A stretch of DNA of 64,000 nt from positions 2,542,001 through 2,606,000 of the forward strand of contig NZ_CP084058.1 of the NCBI RefSeq assembly GCF_020215645.1, read 5' to 3'. Position numbers and translations under genes: made by a program. This DNA comes from Nonomuraea gerenzanensis (lineage in GTDB: Bacteria > Actinomycetota > Actinomycetes > Streptosporangiales > Streptosporangiaceae). Position 1 is the first letter of the stretch; every line of letters starts with the position of its first letter. Below are positions 26,567 through 34,864 of this stretch, piece after piece. The notes beneath the pieces are model-generated. The model made no database searches and was not told the origin of the DNA. It was given only the letters and a program-made list of their open reading frames with translations.

Positions 26567-27844
26567 TCACGGGTAGAGGCCGCGCATCTGGTGCGCCTCG
26601 GCCACCCGGCCCACGCCGATCACGTGCGCCGCCTGCCGCATGGTCAGGCCGCGCTCGGCGGCCAGCGACTTGACCTCGGTGAAGGCGTTCAGCATGAGGT
26701 CGCGCAGCTTGAGCTCGATCTCGCCTGAGCTCCACGCGTACGCCTGCATGTTCTGCACCCACTCCAGGTACGACACGATCACCCCGCCCGCGTTGGCCAG
26801 GATGTCGGGCACGACCAGGGTCCCGTTGGCGGCGAGGATCTCGTCGGCCCCGGGCGTGGTGGGGCCGTTGGCGCCCTCGACGACCAGGCGGGCGCGGATC
26901 CGCGGCGCGTTGGCCTCGGTGATCACGCCTTCGAGCGCGGCCGGGACGAGCACGTCCACGTCCAGCTCGAACAGGTCCTCGTGGGACAGCGCGTCGGCCT
27001 GGTGGAAGCCCCGCACGCCGCCGGTCTCGGCCGCGTACGCACGCAGCCGCGCGACGTCGAGGCCCGCGGCGCGGTAGACCGCCCCGGTGACGTCGGAGAC
27101 CGCCACGACCTTGCACCCGGCGTCGGACAGGTACTGGGCGGCCAGTGCGCCCACCTTGCCGAAGCCCTGCACGGCCACGGTCACGCCCTCGGGCGAGCGG
27201 CCGAGCGCGGCCAGCGCCGCGATCTGCACGCCGCGCGAGGTCGCGCCGGTGCGGCCGAGCGAGCCGCCCAGCGTCATCGGCTTGCCGGTGACCACTCCGG
27301 GCACCGAGTAGCCCGCGCTGACGCTGTAGGTGTCCATGACCCAGGCCATGGTCTGCTCGTCGGTGCCGACGTCGGGCGCCGGGATGTCCTTCTCCGGGCC
27401 GATGAGCGGCATGATCTCGCTGACGTAGCGGCGGGTCAGCCGCTCCAGCTCCCGGGTGGTGAGCCCTGCCGGGTCCACGGCCACGCCGCCCTTGGCGCCG
27501 CCGTACGGGATGCCGACCAGCGCGCACTTCCACGTCATCCACATGGCCAGCGCGGTGACCTCGTGGATGTCGGTGCCGGGATGAAAGCGGAGGCCGCCCT
27601 TGGCGGGGCCGCGCGAGACGTTGTGCTGGACGCGGTAGCCCTGGACGACGTCCAGGCGGCCGTCCTCGCGCCGCACCGGGACCGAGACGGTCAGCGAGCG
27701 GCGCGGCGTGGCCAGCATCGTGCGGAGCCCGTCATCGAGCCCGAGATGCGCGGCGGCCTGGTCGAGTTGGTGGAGAGCGGAGTCGAGGGCCTGGCGGCCC
27801 GGGGTGATCAGGGCCGGCGTCGTTGACGGCACCATGATGCTCAT
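26567..27844 (-). CDS. gdhA: Glu/Leu/Phe/Val dehydrogenase (glutamate dehydrogenase type)
   Basis: The 425-residue enzyme interconverts glutamate and 2-oxoglutarate plus ammonia with NAD(P). It shows the substrate lysines in KGGLRFHP and the family signature VGIPYGGAKGGVAVDP. It also has DVGTDEQTMAWVMDTYS, the Rossmann loop QGFGKVGALAAQYL and ANAGGVIVSYLEW. An AGGAGG-like site precedes the ATG at 27844. About 95 bases upstream is a motif shared with the arginine catabolic operon, hinting at common nitrogen control. Confidence 0.94.
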   Translation of the reverse strand: MSIMVPSTTPALITPGRQALDSALHQLDQAAAHLGLDDGLRTMLATPRRSLTVSVPVRREDGRLDVVQGYRVQHNVSRGPAKGGLRFHPGTDIHEVTALAMWMTWKCALVGIPYGGAKGGVAVDPAGLTTRELERLTRRYVSEIMPLIGPEKDIPAPDVGTDEQTMAWVMDTYSVSAGYSVPGVVTGKPMTLGGSLGRTGATSRGVQIAALAALGRSPEGVTVAVQGFGKVGALAAQYLSDAGCKVVAVSDVTGAVYRAAGLDVARLRAYAAETGGVRGFHQADALSHEDLFELDVDVLVPAALEGVITEANAPRIRARLVVEGANGPTTPGADEILAANGTLVVPDILANAGGVIVSYLEWVQNMQAYAWSSGEIELKLRDLMLNAFTEVKSLAAERGLTMRQAAHVIGVGRVAEAHQMRGLYP

Positions 27845-27938
27845 GGAAGAAGTTCCTCCCGGTATGTACGCCCTATTTGTGGAAAAAGCGCCGTTGCCTT
27901 CCCCATTTGGGCGTTGTTGTCACGATCATCCTAGGGCG

Positions 27939-27954
27939 AGGGGTTTGACGTTGC
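27939..27954 (-). promoter_or_regulatory. Motif shared by the gdhA and arginine-operon promoters (copy 1)
   Basis: On the minus strand it reads GCAACGTCAAACCCCT, 95 bases before the gdhA start. Copy 2 (34245-34259) differs by one base and one deletion. It is a candidate operator, possibly for the Lrp protein at 34292-34771. Confidence 0.45.
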
Positions 27955-28060
27955 CTAGTTTTGGTAGAAATCCAAGCCGGTGATCAGGCTGCTGTGGACC
28001 GTGCCACTCTGGCAGGCTTGCGGAGCGAGAGTGTGACGGATCGACGAATTGAGGGGTGGA

Positions 28061-29608
28061 ATGCCCGCACTGGTGGTGGGGCCGATGTTGAGATACGTCG
28101 ACTCGGACAGCGCCTCGATCTGGGTGGAGACCGCCGAACCCTGCACGGTCGCCATAGTGGCGGACGGCAGGACTTACCGGTCGCCTACCTTCACCGTGCA
28201 CGGACACCACTACGCGATCGTGGATCTCGTTGAGTTGTCCCAGGATATCGCGTCGTACACGGTGGAGCTCGACGGGGAGCAGGTTTGGCCCATGGCGGGT
28301 CGCCCGCCGAGCAGGATCCGGCTGCTGCCGCCCGAGGGGGTGCGGCGGCTGGCGTTCGGCTCGTGCCGGACGAGCGTGCCGCACGACGCCGCGCACGTGC
28401 GCTCGCACGGCGACGACGTGCTGCGCGCCTTCGGCGAGCACCTGCCGGAGGCGGGTGACGAGGAGTGGCCCGACCTGCTGCTGCTCCTCGGCGACCAGGT
28501 CTACGCCGACAACCCCTCGCCCGACATGCTGGCCTTCATCCGCTCCCGCAGGAGCGGCGAGCCGCAGGGCGAGATCGCGGACTTCGAGGAGTACGCCGAG
28601 CTCTACCGCCAGGCGTGGACCGAGACGGAGATCCGGTGGCTGCTGTCCACCGTGCCCACCGCGATGATCTTCGACGACCACGACCTGCGTGACGACTGGA
28701 ACACCTCCCAGCCCTGGCGCGAGCAGATGGCCAGGACACAGTGGTGGCAGCGCCGGGTGGTGGCGGGGCTCGGGGCGTACTGGATCTACCAGCACCTCGG
28801 CAACCTCTCGCCCGCCGAGCGGGCCGAGGACGAGCTGCTGGCCAAGCTGATGGCCGGCGACGGCGGGGCGGCGCTCGACGCGTTCGCCGAGCGGGCCGAC
28901 GCCGAGCCGAGCAGCAACCGCTGGAGCTACGCCCGCGACCTCGGCCCCGCCCGCCTGATCATGGTGGACACCCGCTGCGCCAGGCAGCTCACGCCCGGCG
29001 ACCGGCGCATGCTCGACCCGGTGGAGTGGGACTGGCTGCAGGAGCAGGTGCGGCAGCCCGCCAAGCGGCTGATCATCGGCTCGTCGATCCCGTTCATGCT
29101 CCCCGAGGGCGTCCACGGCGTGCAGAACTGGAACGAGGCCCTGTGCGACGGCAGGTGGGGCCCGTTCGTGCGCCGGTGGTCCGAGACCCTGCGCCAGGCC
29201 ATCGACCTGGAGCACTGGGCGGCGTTCCGGCGCTCCTTCGACGACCTGGCCAAGCTGCTGATCGGGCTGGGCAAGCCGGTGCTGATCCTCTCGGGCGACG
29301 TGCACTACTCCTACCTGGCCAGGGCCGACAGGGGCCCGGTCTTCCAGATCGTCTGCTCGCCCATCCGCAACCCGCTCAGCCGGATGCTGCGCTGGGCCAA
29401 CGTCTTCACCCAGTTCTCCGTCGCCACCCTGGTCGGCAGCCTGCTGGCCCGGCTGGCGGGCGTGCCGCGCCCGCCGTTCCGCTGGAAGATCACCAAGGGC
29501 CCCTGGTTCCAGAACGCGCTGGCCACGCTCAACCTGCCCGACGAAGTCACCTGGTACGGCTCCACCGGCGAGGAGGTCAAACCGATCGGCACCACCCGCC
29601 TACGCTGA
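28061..29608 (+). CDS. PhoD-like alkaline phosphatase/phosphodiesterase
   Basis: This 515-residue metallophosphatase has a PhoD N-terminal beta domain (VGPMLRYVDSDSASIWVETA) followed by the catalytic fold: FGSCR, LLLLGDQVYAD, IFDDHDLRDDW and ILSGDVHYSYLAR. These carry the Asp/Asn/His metal ligands. No signal peptide is present, so it should be cytoplasmic, unlike classic secreted PhoD. ATG 28061 is preceded by a GAGGGG ribosome site, which excludes a TTG twelve bases upstream. Confidence 0.9.
   Translation: MPALVVGPMLRYVDSDSASIWVETAEPCTVAIVADGRTYRSPTFTVHGHHYAIVDLVELSQDIASYTVELDGEQVWPMAGRPPSRIRLLPPEGVRRLAFGSCRTSVPHDAAHVRSHGDDVLRAFGEHLPEAGDEEWPDLLLLLGDQVYADNPSPDMLAFIRSRRSGEPQGEIADFEEYAELYRQAWTETEIRWLLSTVPTAMIFDDHDLRDDWNTSQPWREQMARTQWWQRRVVAGLGAYWIYQHLGNLSPAERAEDELLAKLMAGDGGAALDAFAERADAEPSSNRWSYARDLGPARLIMVDTRCARQLTPGDRRMLDPVEWDWLQEQVRQPAKRLIIGSSIPFMLPEGVHGVQNWNEALCDGRWGPFVRRWSETLRQAIDLEHWAAFRRSFDDLAKLLIGLGKPVLILSGDVHYSYLARADRGPVFQIVCSPIRNPLSRMLRWANVFTQFSVATLVGSLLARLAGVPRPPFRWKITKGPWFQNALATLNLPDEVTWYGSTGEEVKPIGTTRLR
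29601..29606 (+). promoter_or_regulatory. -10 hexamer TACGCT before the methyltransferase
   Basis: It overlaps the end of the PhoD gene and ends 7 bases before ATG 29614. Confidence 0.4.
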
Positions 29609-29613
29609 TCCTC

Positions 29614-30330
29614 ATGCGCGATGACACTTACGCCCCTGCCGTCCCCTTCTACGACCTCTTCCACGAAGACGGCCACGTGCCCGCGATCCGCGAGCTCCTG
29701 CCGCCGCTGCTGGCCGGCGTGCGCCGGAGCGTCATCGAGATCGGCGCGGGCACCGGCCTGATCACCGAGCTGATCGCGCGGGTCACCCCCGCCGAGGTCT
29801 ACGCCCTGGAGCCGTCGCTCGGCATGCGCTCCGTGCTGGTCTCCCGCCTGGCCACCGACCCCGAGGTGTTGCGCAGGGTGACGGTGCTGCCGTGCGGGGC
29901 GCTGGACGCCGAGGTGGACGAGCCGGTCGAGGCCGTCGTGATGATCTCGGTGTTGCAGAGCTTCGCCGCCGCCGAGCGGGCGCAGCTGTGGCGGGTGCTG
30001 GGCAGGCTGCTGGAGCCCGGCGGGCGGCTGCTGTTCAACTGGCGCGACCGGGCCCCCGCCGTGCCGGGGGAGCCGCAGGTCCTGGGCTCCTACCAGGTGG
30101 GCAGGCACACCTACGAGGTCGCCGGGCAGGTGCTGGAGGCCGAGGGGGAGCGCGTCACCTCGCGCTTCCACTACCGGATCAGGCAGCGCGGCGCGGTGAT
30201 CAGCGACGACGAGCTGATCAGCACCGTTCACTGGCCCGCCGGAGACGTGCTGGCGGCGGAGCTGAAGGAGGCCGGCTTCCAACCGGGCGAGGCCCCCGAG
30301 GGGATGCAGGTCTGGCTGATGCCGAAATAG
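29614..30330 (+). CDS. Class I SAM-dependent methyltransferase
   Basis: The 238-residue protein has a SAM-binding loop VIEIGAGTGLITELIA near residue 40, an acidic residue at the next strand (YALEPSLGM) and the post-motif LEPGGRLLFNW. The C-terminal half is beta-rich, typical of small-molecule or lipid methyltransferases. The substrate is unknown. It follows the PhoD-like gene closely and precedes the ECF sigma gene. Confidence 0.82.
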   Translation: MRDDTYAPAVPFYDLFHEDGHVPAIRELLPPLLAGVRRSVIEIGAGTGLITELIARVTPAEVYALEPSLGMRSVLVSRLATDPEVLRRVTVLPCGALDAEVDEPVEAVVMISVLQSFAAAERAQLWRVLGRLLEPGGRLLFNWRDRAPAVPGEPQVLGSYQVGRHTYEVAGQVLEAEGERVTSRFHYRIRQRGAVISDDELISTVHWPAGDVLAAELKEAGFQPGEAPEGMQVWLMPK

Positions 30331-30392
30331 TGGGAACCGGCTCCTGACGTGCGGCCAACAACAGGGTGACCGCACGAGAGAGGACCGGCTAC

Positions 30393-30986
30393 GTGGTGGG
30401 AGTTCAGGATGTGCCTGACACACACGACGACGCGGCGCTGATCGCCCATTCGATCGGCGATCCGGAGAGCTTCGCGGCGCTGTTCGACCGGCACGCCGAC
30501 GAGATCCACAGGTACGCGGCCCGCCGCCTCGGGGGCGAGCTGGCCGACGACGTGACCGGCGAGGTGTTCCTGGCCGCCTTCCGCGGCCGGGCCCGCTACG
30601 ACCGCTCCTGGCCCGACGCCCGCCCCTGGCTGTACGGGATCGCGACCAAGGTCGTCTCCCAGCACCGCAGGGCCGAGCGGCGGCGCACCGCAGCCCTGGC
30701 CAGGGTGAGCGTGGAGCGCCCCGGCACGTTCGACGAGCGCAGCGCCGACCGGGTCACCGCCGAGCAGCTCCAGCCCCGCCTGGCCAGGGCGCTGACCGGG
30801 CTCAGCGCGGCGGAGCGGGACCTGCTCCTGCTGGTGGCCTGGGCGGACCTCACCTACGAGGAGGCGGCGCTCGCGCTCGGCGTGCCCGTCGGCACCGTCC
30901 GCTCCCGGCTGCACAGGCTGCGCGTCAAGGTGCGCAGGGCGCTCGGCGGCACCGATCCCTTCGCAGAGGAGCCTCAGCATGGATGA
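30393..30986 (+). CDS. ECF-type RNA polymerase sigma factor
   Basis: This is a 197-residue sigma-70 family protein. Region 2 includes LFDRHADEIHRYAARRLGG and WLYGIATKVVSQHRRAERRR. Region 4 ends YEEAALALGVPVGTVRSRLH. GTG 30393 has a GAGAGGA site about ten bases upstream. A GTG 27 bases earlier is also open. A GGAACC element at 30333-30338 resembles an ECF -35, so autoregulation is possible, though no matching -10 is clear. Its 3' end overlaps the start of the CU044_5270 gene by 8 bases, suggesting that protein is its partner. Confidence 0.9.
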   Translation: MVGVQDVPDTHDDAALIAHSIGDPESFAALFDRHADEIHRYAARRLGGELADDVTGEVFLAAFRGRARYDRSWPDARPWLYGIATKVVSQHRRAERRRTAALARVSVERPGTFDERSADRVTAEQLQPRLARALTGLSAAERDLLLLVAWADLTYEEAALALGVPVGTVRSRLHRLRVKVRRALGGTDPFAEEPQHG

Positions 30987-32049
30987 CGAGATTCGCGTGT
31001 TCGCCCAGGCACGGCCGCAGGCGCCGCCGTACGGGGCCGAGGCCAGGGCGCGGGCACGGGAACGGCTGGTCGCGGAGGCGCGGGGTGGCCGCCGGTTCCG
31101 GGCGCCCCGGCTGGGCTGGCAGGCCGCCGCCGCGTTCGGGGTGACGGTCGTGCTGGTCGGCGGGGTGGCCGTGGTCCTGTCGGACCAGGGGGCGGGCCCC
31201 GGCCCGACCACCTCGGCCGTGCAGTCCGTCGGCATGCCGCAGGACGAGCTGCACCCGCGGCCCGGCCAGTTCATCCTGGTCGAGTCGGAGACGATGTACT
31301 CCTCCCACGACATCGCCGCGGACGGCACGGCGACGCGCTACCTCTACCGGACGCACCGCAGGATCTGGCAGTCCACGGACGGCAGCGCGGACGGCCTGCT
31401 GATGACCGAGAGCCGCGAGCCGCAGCCGTGGCCGGGCGAGCCGCTGCCGGAGTCGGTGAAGACGCCCCCCGCAGGCGAGTCCTACACCGGGCTGGCCTCC
31501 TGCCCCGACAGGTTCGGCGCCCACCGCACCGACTACGCCCACCTGAGCACCTGGCCCACGGACCCCGCCGAGCTGCGCGAGCACCTCTACCGGCTCAGCC
31601 ACAGGGAGCCGGACCCCGGCGAGCAGGTGGACCGCGACCTGGCGGCGTTCGAGCAGGCACGCAGCACGCTCCTGGAGACGTACCTGCCGCTGGCGCAGCG
31701 CAGGGCGCTGTTCGAGGCCGTCAAGGGCATCGCGGGCGTCGAGCCCGCCGACGGGGTGCGCAACTCCTCAGGACGTGAGGGGACGGCGCTGCAGCGAGCG
31801 GATGACCGGGGCCTGCTCACGCAGCTCATCTTCGACCCCGAGAGCTACCTGTACCTCGGGGAGCGGCAGGTGGTCGTGGACGCGGCCAAGGCGGAGGCTC
31901 CCGAGGGCAGCGTGCTGGCCTGGACGGCGCAGGTCGGCGTCGCGGTCGTGGACCGGCTGCCGGACGTGGAGGCGGACACGGAGGGCGACCTGACCTGCGC
32001 CCAGCCGGAGTCCCCGGTGCCCGGCACGCCCACGCAGCCGGCCGAGTAG
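30979..32049 (+). CDS. CU044_5270-family membrane-anchored protein
   Basis: The 356-residue protein has a basic cytoplasmic N-terminus, one membrane helix at about 48-68 (WQAAAAFGVTVVLVGGVAVV) and a large outer domain rich in Trp/Tyr and Glu. Proteins of this family are encoded directly after ECF sigma genes in actinobacteria and may sense envelope state. A classic zinc anti-sigma motif (HxxxCxxC) is absent. It overlaps the sigma gene and ends before a convergent terminator. Confidence 0.82.
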   Translation: MDDEIRVFAQARPQAPPYGAEARARARERLVAEARGGRRFRAPRLGWQAAAAFGVTVVLVGGVAVVLSDQGAGPGPTTSAVQSVGMPQDELHPRPGQFILVESETMYSSHDIAADGTATRYLYRTHRRIWQSTDGSADGLLMTESREPQPWPGEPLPESVKTPPAGESYTGLASCPDRFGAHRTDYAHLSTWPTDPAELREHLYRLSHREPDPGEQVDRDLAAFEQARSTLLETYLPLAQRRALFEAVKGIAGVEPADGVRNSSGREGTALQRADDRGLLTQLIFDPESYLYLGERQVVVDAAKAEAPEGSVLAWTAQVGVAVVDRLPDVEADTEGDLTCAQPESPVPGTPTQPAE

Positions 32050-32099
32050 GCGCCGTGGCGGCGCCCGGCCCCGTGAGCCGGAGGAGCGTCTCCCTGGAC

Positions 32100-32130
32100 A
32101 GGGCCCAGCCACGTGCGGTGGGTGGGCCCT
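32100..32130. terminator. Bidirectional terminator hairpin between convergent genes
   Basis: Thirteen-base arms beginning AGGGCCCA and ending TGGGCCCT pair with one mismatch around a five-base loop. It lies between the CU044_5270 gene and ornithine aminotransferase, whose stops face each other. Confidence 0.65.
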
Positions 32131-32148
32131 GCTCCGCTCTGCCGTGAA

Positions 32149-33363
32149 CTATGTGGTCTTCAGCTCGTAGATGGCGTCGGCGAGCTGGGAGATCGCCCAG
32201 AGGAGGTCCTCCTCCGAGACCACGATCGGCGGCGCCAGCCGGATCGTGGAGCCGTGCGTGTCCTTGGCCAGCACGCCGCGCTTCAGCAGCGCCTTGGACA
32301 CCTCGCGGCCCGTGCCGATCGACGGGTCGATGTCCACCCCGGCCCACAGCCCGCGCCCGCGCACCTCCAGCACGCCCTGGCCGACCAGCTCGCGCAGCCT
32401 GCCGTGCAGCACCTCGCCGAGCTTCGTGGCGCGCGCCTGGAACTCGCCGGTGTTGAGCAGCTCGATGACCGCGTTCGCCACCGCGCACGCCAGCGGGTTG
32501 CCGCCGAACGTGGAGCCGTGCTGCCCCGGGTGGATGATGCCCAGCACGTCGCGGTCGGCCGCGATGGCCGAGACCGGCACGACCCCGCCGCCCAGCGCCT
32601 TGCCCAGCACGTAGATGTCCGGGACGACCCCTTCGTAGTCGCACGCGAACGTCTGCCCCGTGCGCCCGAGCCCCGACTGCACCTCGTCGGCGATCATCAG
32701 GATGCCCTCGGCCGTGCACAGCGCCCGCAGCTCGCTCAGGTACCCGTCCGGCGGCACCAGCACGCCGGCCTCGCCCTGGATCGGCTCGACCAGCACCGCC
32801 ACCGTGTTCGCGTCCACGGCCGCCCGCACCGCCTCGACCGAGGCGTACGGGACGATCCGGAAGCCCGGCGTGTACGGGCCGAAGTTGTCGTGCGCCTCCG
32901 GGTCGGTGGAGAAGCTGACGATCGTGGTGGTGCGGCCGTGGAAGTTGCCCTCCATGACGATGATGTTGGCCTGCTCGGGCTCGACGCCCTTGACCTCGTA
33001 CCCCCACTTGCGCGCCACCTTGATGGCGGTCTCGACGGCCTCGGCGCCGGTGTTCATGGGCAGGACCAGGTCCTTGCCCGTGAGGTCGCCGAGCCCGGTG
33101 CAGAACTGCGCGAACTGGTCGTGGTAGAAGGCGCGGCTGGTCAGCGTGAGGCGTTCGAGCTGCTCCTTCGCCGCCTCGATGATCTTCGGATGGCCGTGGC
33201 CGAAGTTGAGCGAGGAGTAGCCGGACAGGCAGTCCAGATACCGCTTGCCGTCGACGTCGGTGACCCAGGCGCCGTGCGCCTCGTGGATCACCACCGGCAG
33301 CGGGTGGTAGTTGTGCGCGCTGCGGCGCTCGCTCACTTCGATCAGCTCTGCGCTGGTGGTCAT
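32149..33363 (-). CDS. rocD: Ornithine aminotransferase
   Basis: This is a 404-residue PLP enzyme of class III. It converts ornithine and 2-oxoglutarate to glutamate semialdehyde and glutamate. Features are SGYSSLNFGHGHPKI, NTGAEAVETAIKVARKWGY, GNFHGRTTTIVSFS, EPIQGEAGV, ADEVQSGLGRTG and the PLP lysine in LGKALGGGVVP. ATG 33363 is used because it is the family start. The gene sits 2 bases after the arginine-hydrolase-like gene, so the two form one operon downstream of the Lrp gene. Confidence 0.95.
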   Translation of the reverse strand: MTTSAELIEVSERRSAHNYHPLPVVIHEAHGAWVTDVDGKRYLDCLSGYSSLNFGHGHPKIIEAAKEQLERLTLTSRAFYHDQFAQFCTGLGDLTGKDLVLPMNTGAEAVETAIKVARKWGYEVKGVEPEQANIIVMEGNFHGRTTTIVSFSTDPEAHDNFGPYTPGFRIVPYASVEAVRAAVDANTVAVLVEPIQGEAGVLVPPDGYLSELRALCTAEGILMIADEVQSGLGRTGQTFACDYEGVVPDIYVLGKALGGGVVPVSAIAADRDVLGIIHPGQHGSTFGGNPLACAVANAVIELLNTGEFQARATKLGEVLHGRLRELVGQGVLEVRGRGLWAGVDIDPSIGTGREVSKALLKRGVLAKDTHGSTIRLAPPIVVSEEDLLWAISQLADAIYELKTT

Positions 33364-33365
33364 GA

Positions 33366-34163
33366 TCAGTTTTCCCCCCTGATCTCCAGTGTGCAGCACT
33401 TGGGCCCGCCACCTGCCTTACGCAGCTCCGACAGATCGACCGGGATGACCTCGTACCCGCGTCGCTTGAGCTCCAACTGCAGGTCGGACGCCTCGGCGTT
33501 GATGACGACGTTCGTGCCGTCGCTGACCGCGTTGAGCCCGAGCACCTCGGCGTCGCGGGCGCTCGCGATCACCGCGTCGGGGAACATGCGGCGCAGCACC
33601 GCGAGGCTGCCCGGCGAGAAGGCCTCCGGGTAGTAGGCGACGTTGCGCCCGTCCAGCGGGAACAGCGCCGTGTCCAGGTGGTAGAAGCGCGGGTCCACCA
33701 GCGTCAGCGAGATCACCGGGCGGCCCAGGTACTCCTGCGCCTCCTGGTGGGCGACCACGTCCGTGCGGAAGCCGGTGCCGGCCAGGATGACGTCGTCGAG
33801 GGTGAGGAAGTCGCCCTCGCCCTCGTTCACGTGCGCCGGCTCCAGCGTCGGGTAGCCGCGCTCGGCGAACCAGCGCAGGTAGGCCGGGCCCTCCGGGCCG
33901 CGCTGCGGGTAGGCGAAACGGGCGCCGTACGCGCGCCCGCCGACGACGAGGGCGCCGTTCGCGGCGAAGACCATGTCGGGCAGCCCGTCGATCGGGTCGA
34001 TCAGGCTGACCCGGTGGCCGAGCTCCTCGTAGGCCGCCTTCAGGCCCTCCCACTGCCGGACCGCCACGTCGCGGTCCGCGCCGGCCTCGGGATGCATCCA
34101 CGGATTGATCGCGTACTCGACCGTGAAGTACTCAGGGCGGCACATGAGGAAGTGTTTGGGCAT
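33366..34163 (-). CDS. Arginine dihydrolase-like (ArgZ-type) pentein hydrolase
   Basis: The 265-residue enzyme has CRPEYFTVEYAINPWM (Asn20), GLPDMVFAANGALV (Asn69), GEGDFLTL, a catalytic His in RFYHLDTALFPL and Cys256 in GGGPKCCTLE. These resemble the N-terminal catalytic half of cyanobacterial ArgZ, which releases two ammonia from arginine to make ornithine, more than DDAH. Annotation pipelines often call such genes dimethylargininase. The downstream ornithine aminotransferase supports ornithine as the product. The Asn distinction is recalled from ArgZ studies and needs testing here. Confidence 0.75.
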   Translation of the reverse strand: MPKHFLMCRPEYFTVEYAINPWMHPEAGADRDVAVRQWEGLKAAYEELGHRVSLIDPIDGLPDMVFAANGALVVGGRAYGARFAYPQRGPEGPAYLRWFAERGYPTLEPAHVNEGEGDFLTLDDVILAGTGFRTDVVAHQEAQEYLGRPVISLTLVDPRFYHLDTALFPLDGRNVAYYPEAFSPGSLAVLRRMFPDAVIASARDAEVLGLNAVSDGTNVVINAEASDLQLELKRRGYEVIPVDLSELRKAGGGPKCCTLEIRGEN

Positions 34164-34244
34164 GCAGCACTCCATCGGCTGTAAACAGGGAAAACCCCAG
34201 CTCAGGGGTTGAGGACAGCCTAAGAAGGGGGTTTGCGCAGGCCA

Positions 34245-34259
34245 AGGGGTTGACATTGC
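34245..34259 (-). promoter_or_regulatory. Motif shared by the gdhA and arginine-operon promoters (copy 2)
   Basis: It reads GCAATGTCAACCCCT on the minus strand, 82 bases before the ATG of the arginine hydrolase gene. See copy 1 at 27939-27954. Confidence 0.45.
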
Positions 34260-34291
34260 GTGTTCGCGCGAGTCTGTTGCGTCTCCGGCCC

Positions 34292-34771
34292 TCAGGTGCC
34301 CGAATCGTTGCGTGGGTCCGGCACGACGGCGCCGGGAGGTGTGTCCACGAGCCTCGACAGCACGATGGAGCTCTTGGTGCGCACCACGAACGTCATCGCC
34401 GCGATGCGCTCGATGACCCGCTCCACGTGCCGCACGTCCGTCGCCCTGATGTGCAGCAGCGCGTCCGCCTCGCCGGTGATCGTGGCGGCCGCCACCACCT
34501 CGGGGAACCGGGACACGGCCAGCGCGATGTCCGACGGCTTCGTCTTGCCCTGGCAGAACAGCTCCACGTACGCCTCGGTCGTCCAGCCGAGCGCCCGCGG
34601 CGAGACCCGCGCGCTGAACCCGGTGATCGCCCCCGTCTCGCGGAGCCGGTCCACCCGCCGCTTGACCGCCGACGCGCTCAGCCCCACCTGCTGCCCGATG
34701 TCGGCGTAGGTCTGGCGGGCGTCGTCCACGAGCGCCGCGATGATGTCCCGATCGAGCTGGTCCAGTTCCAC
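34292..34771 (-). CDS. Lrp/AsnC-family transcriptional regulator
   Basis: This is a 159-residue regulator. The N-terminal helix-turn-helix (QTYADIGQQVGLSASAVKRR) is followed by the RAM ligand domain (AYVELFCQGKTKPSDIAL, GEADALLHIRATD). It lies 128 bases upstream of the arginine hydrolase/rocD operon on the same strand, so it is likely the amino-acid-responsive controller (arginine or ornithine as ligand). The GTG start at 34771 has a near-ideal leaderless -10. Confidence 0.93.
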   Translation of the reverse strand: MELDQLDRDIIAALVDDARQTYADIGQQVGLSASAVKRRVDRLRETGAITGFSARVSPRALGWTTEAYVELFCQGKTKPSDIALAVSRFPEVVAAATITGEADALLHIRATDVRHVERVIERIAAMTFVVRTKSSIVLSRLVDTPPGAVVPDPRNDSGT

Positions 34772-34777
34772 CGGCTC

Positions 34778-34783
34778 TGTATA
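34778..34783 (-). promoter_or_regulatory. -10 hexamer TATACA before the Lrp gene
   Basis: It ends 6 bases before GTG 34771. It is the best-scoring of the leaderless promoters in this window by eye. Confidence 0.5.
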
Positions 34784-34864
34784 CCGCCTGGCCTGGCTGG
34801 CGCGCGACGAGCGGCGCGCGGGAGACTGTGCGGGATAAACCGTGACCGAAAGGCATCCGCCATC

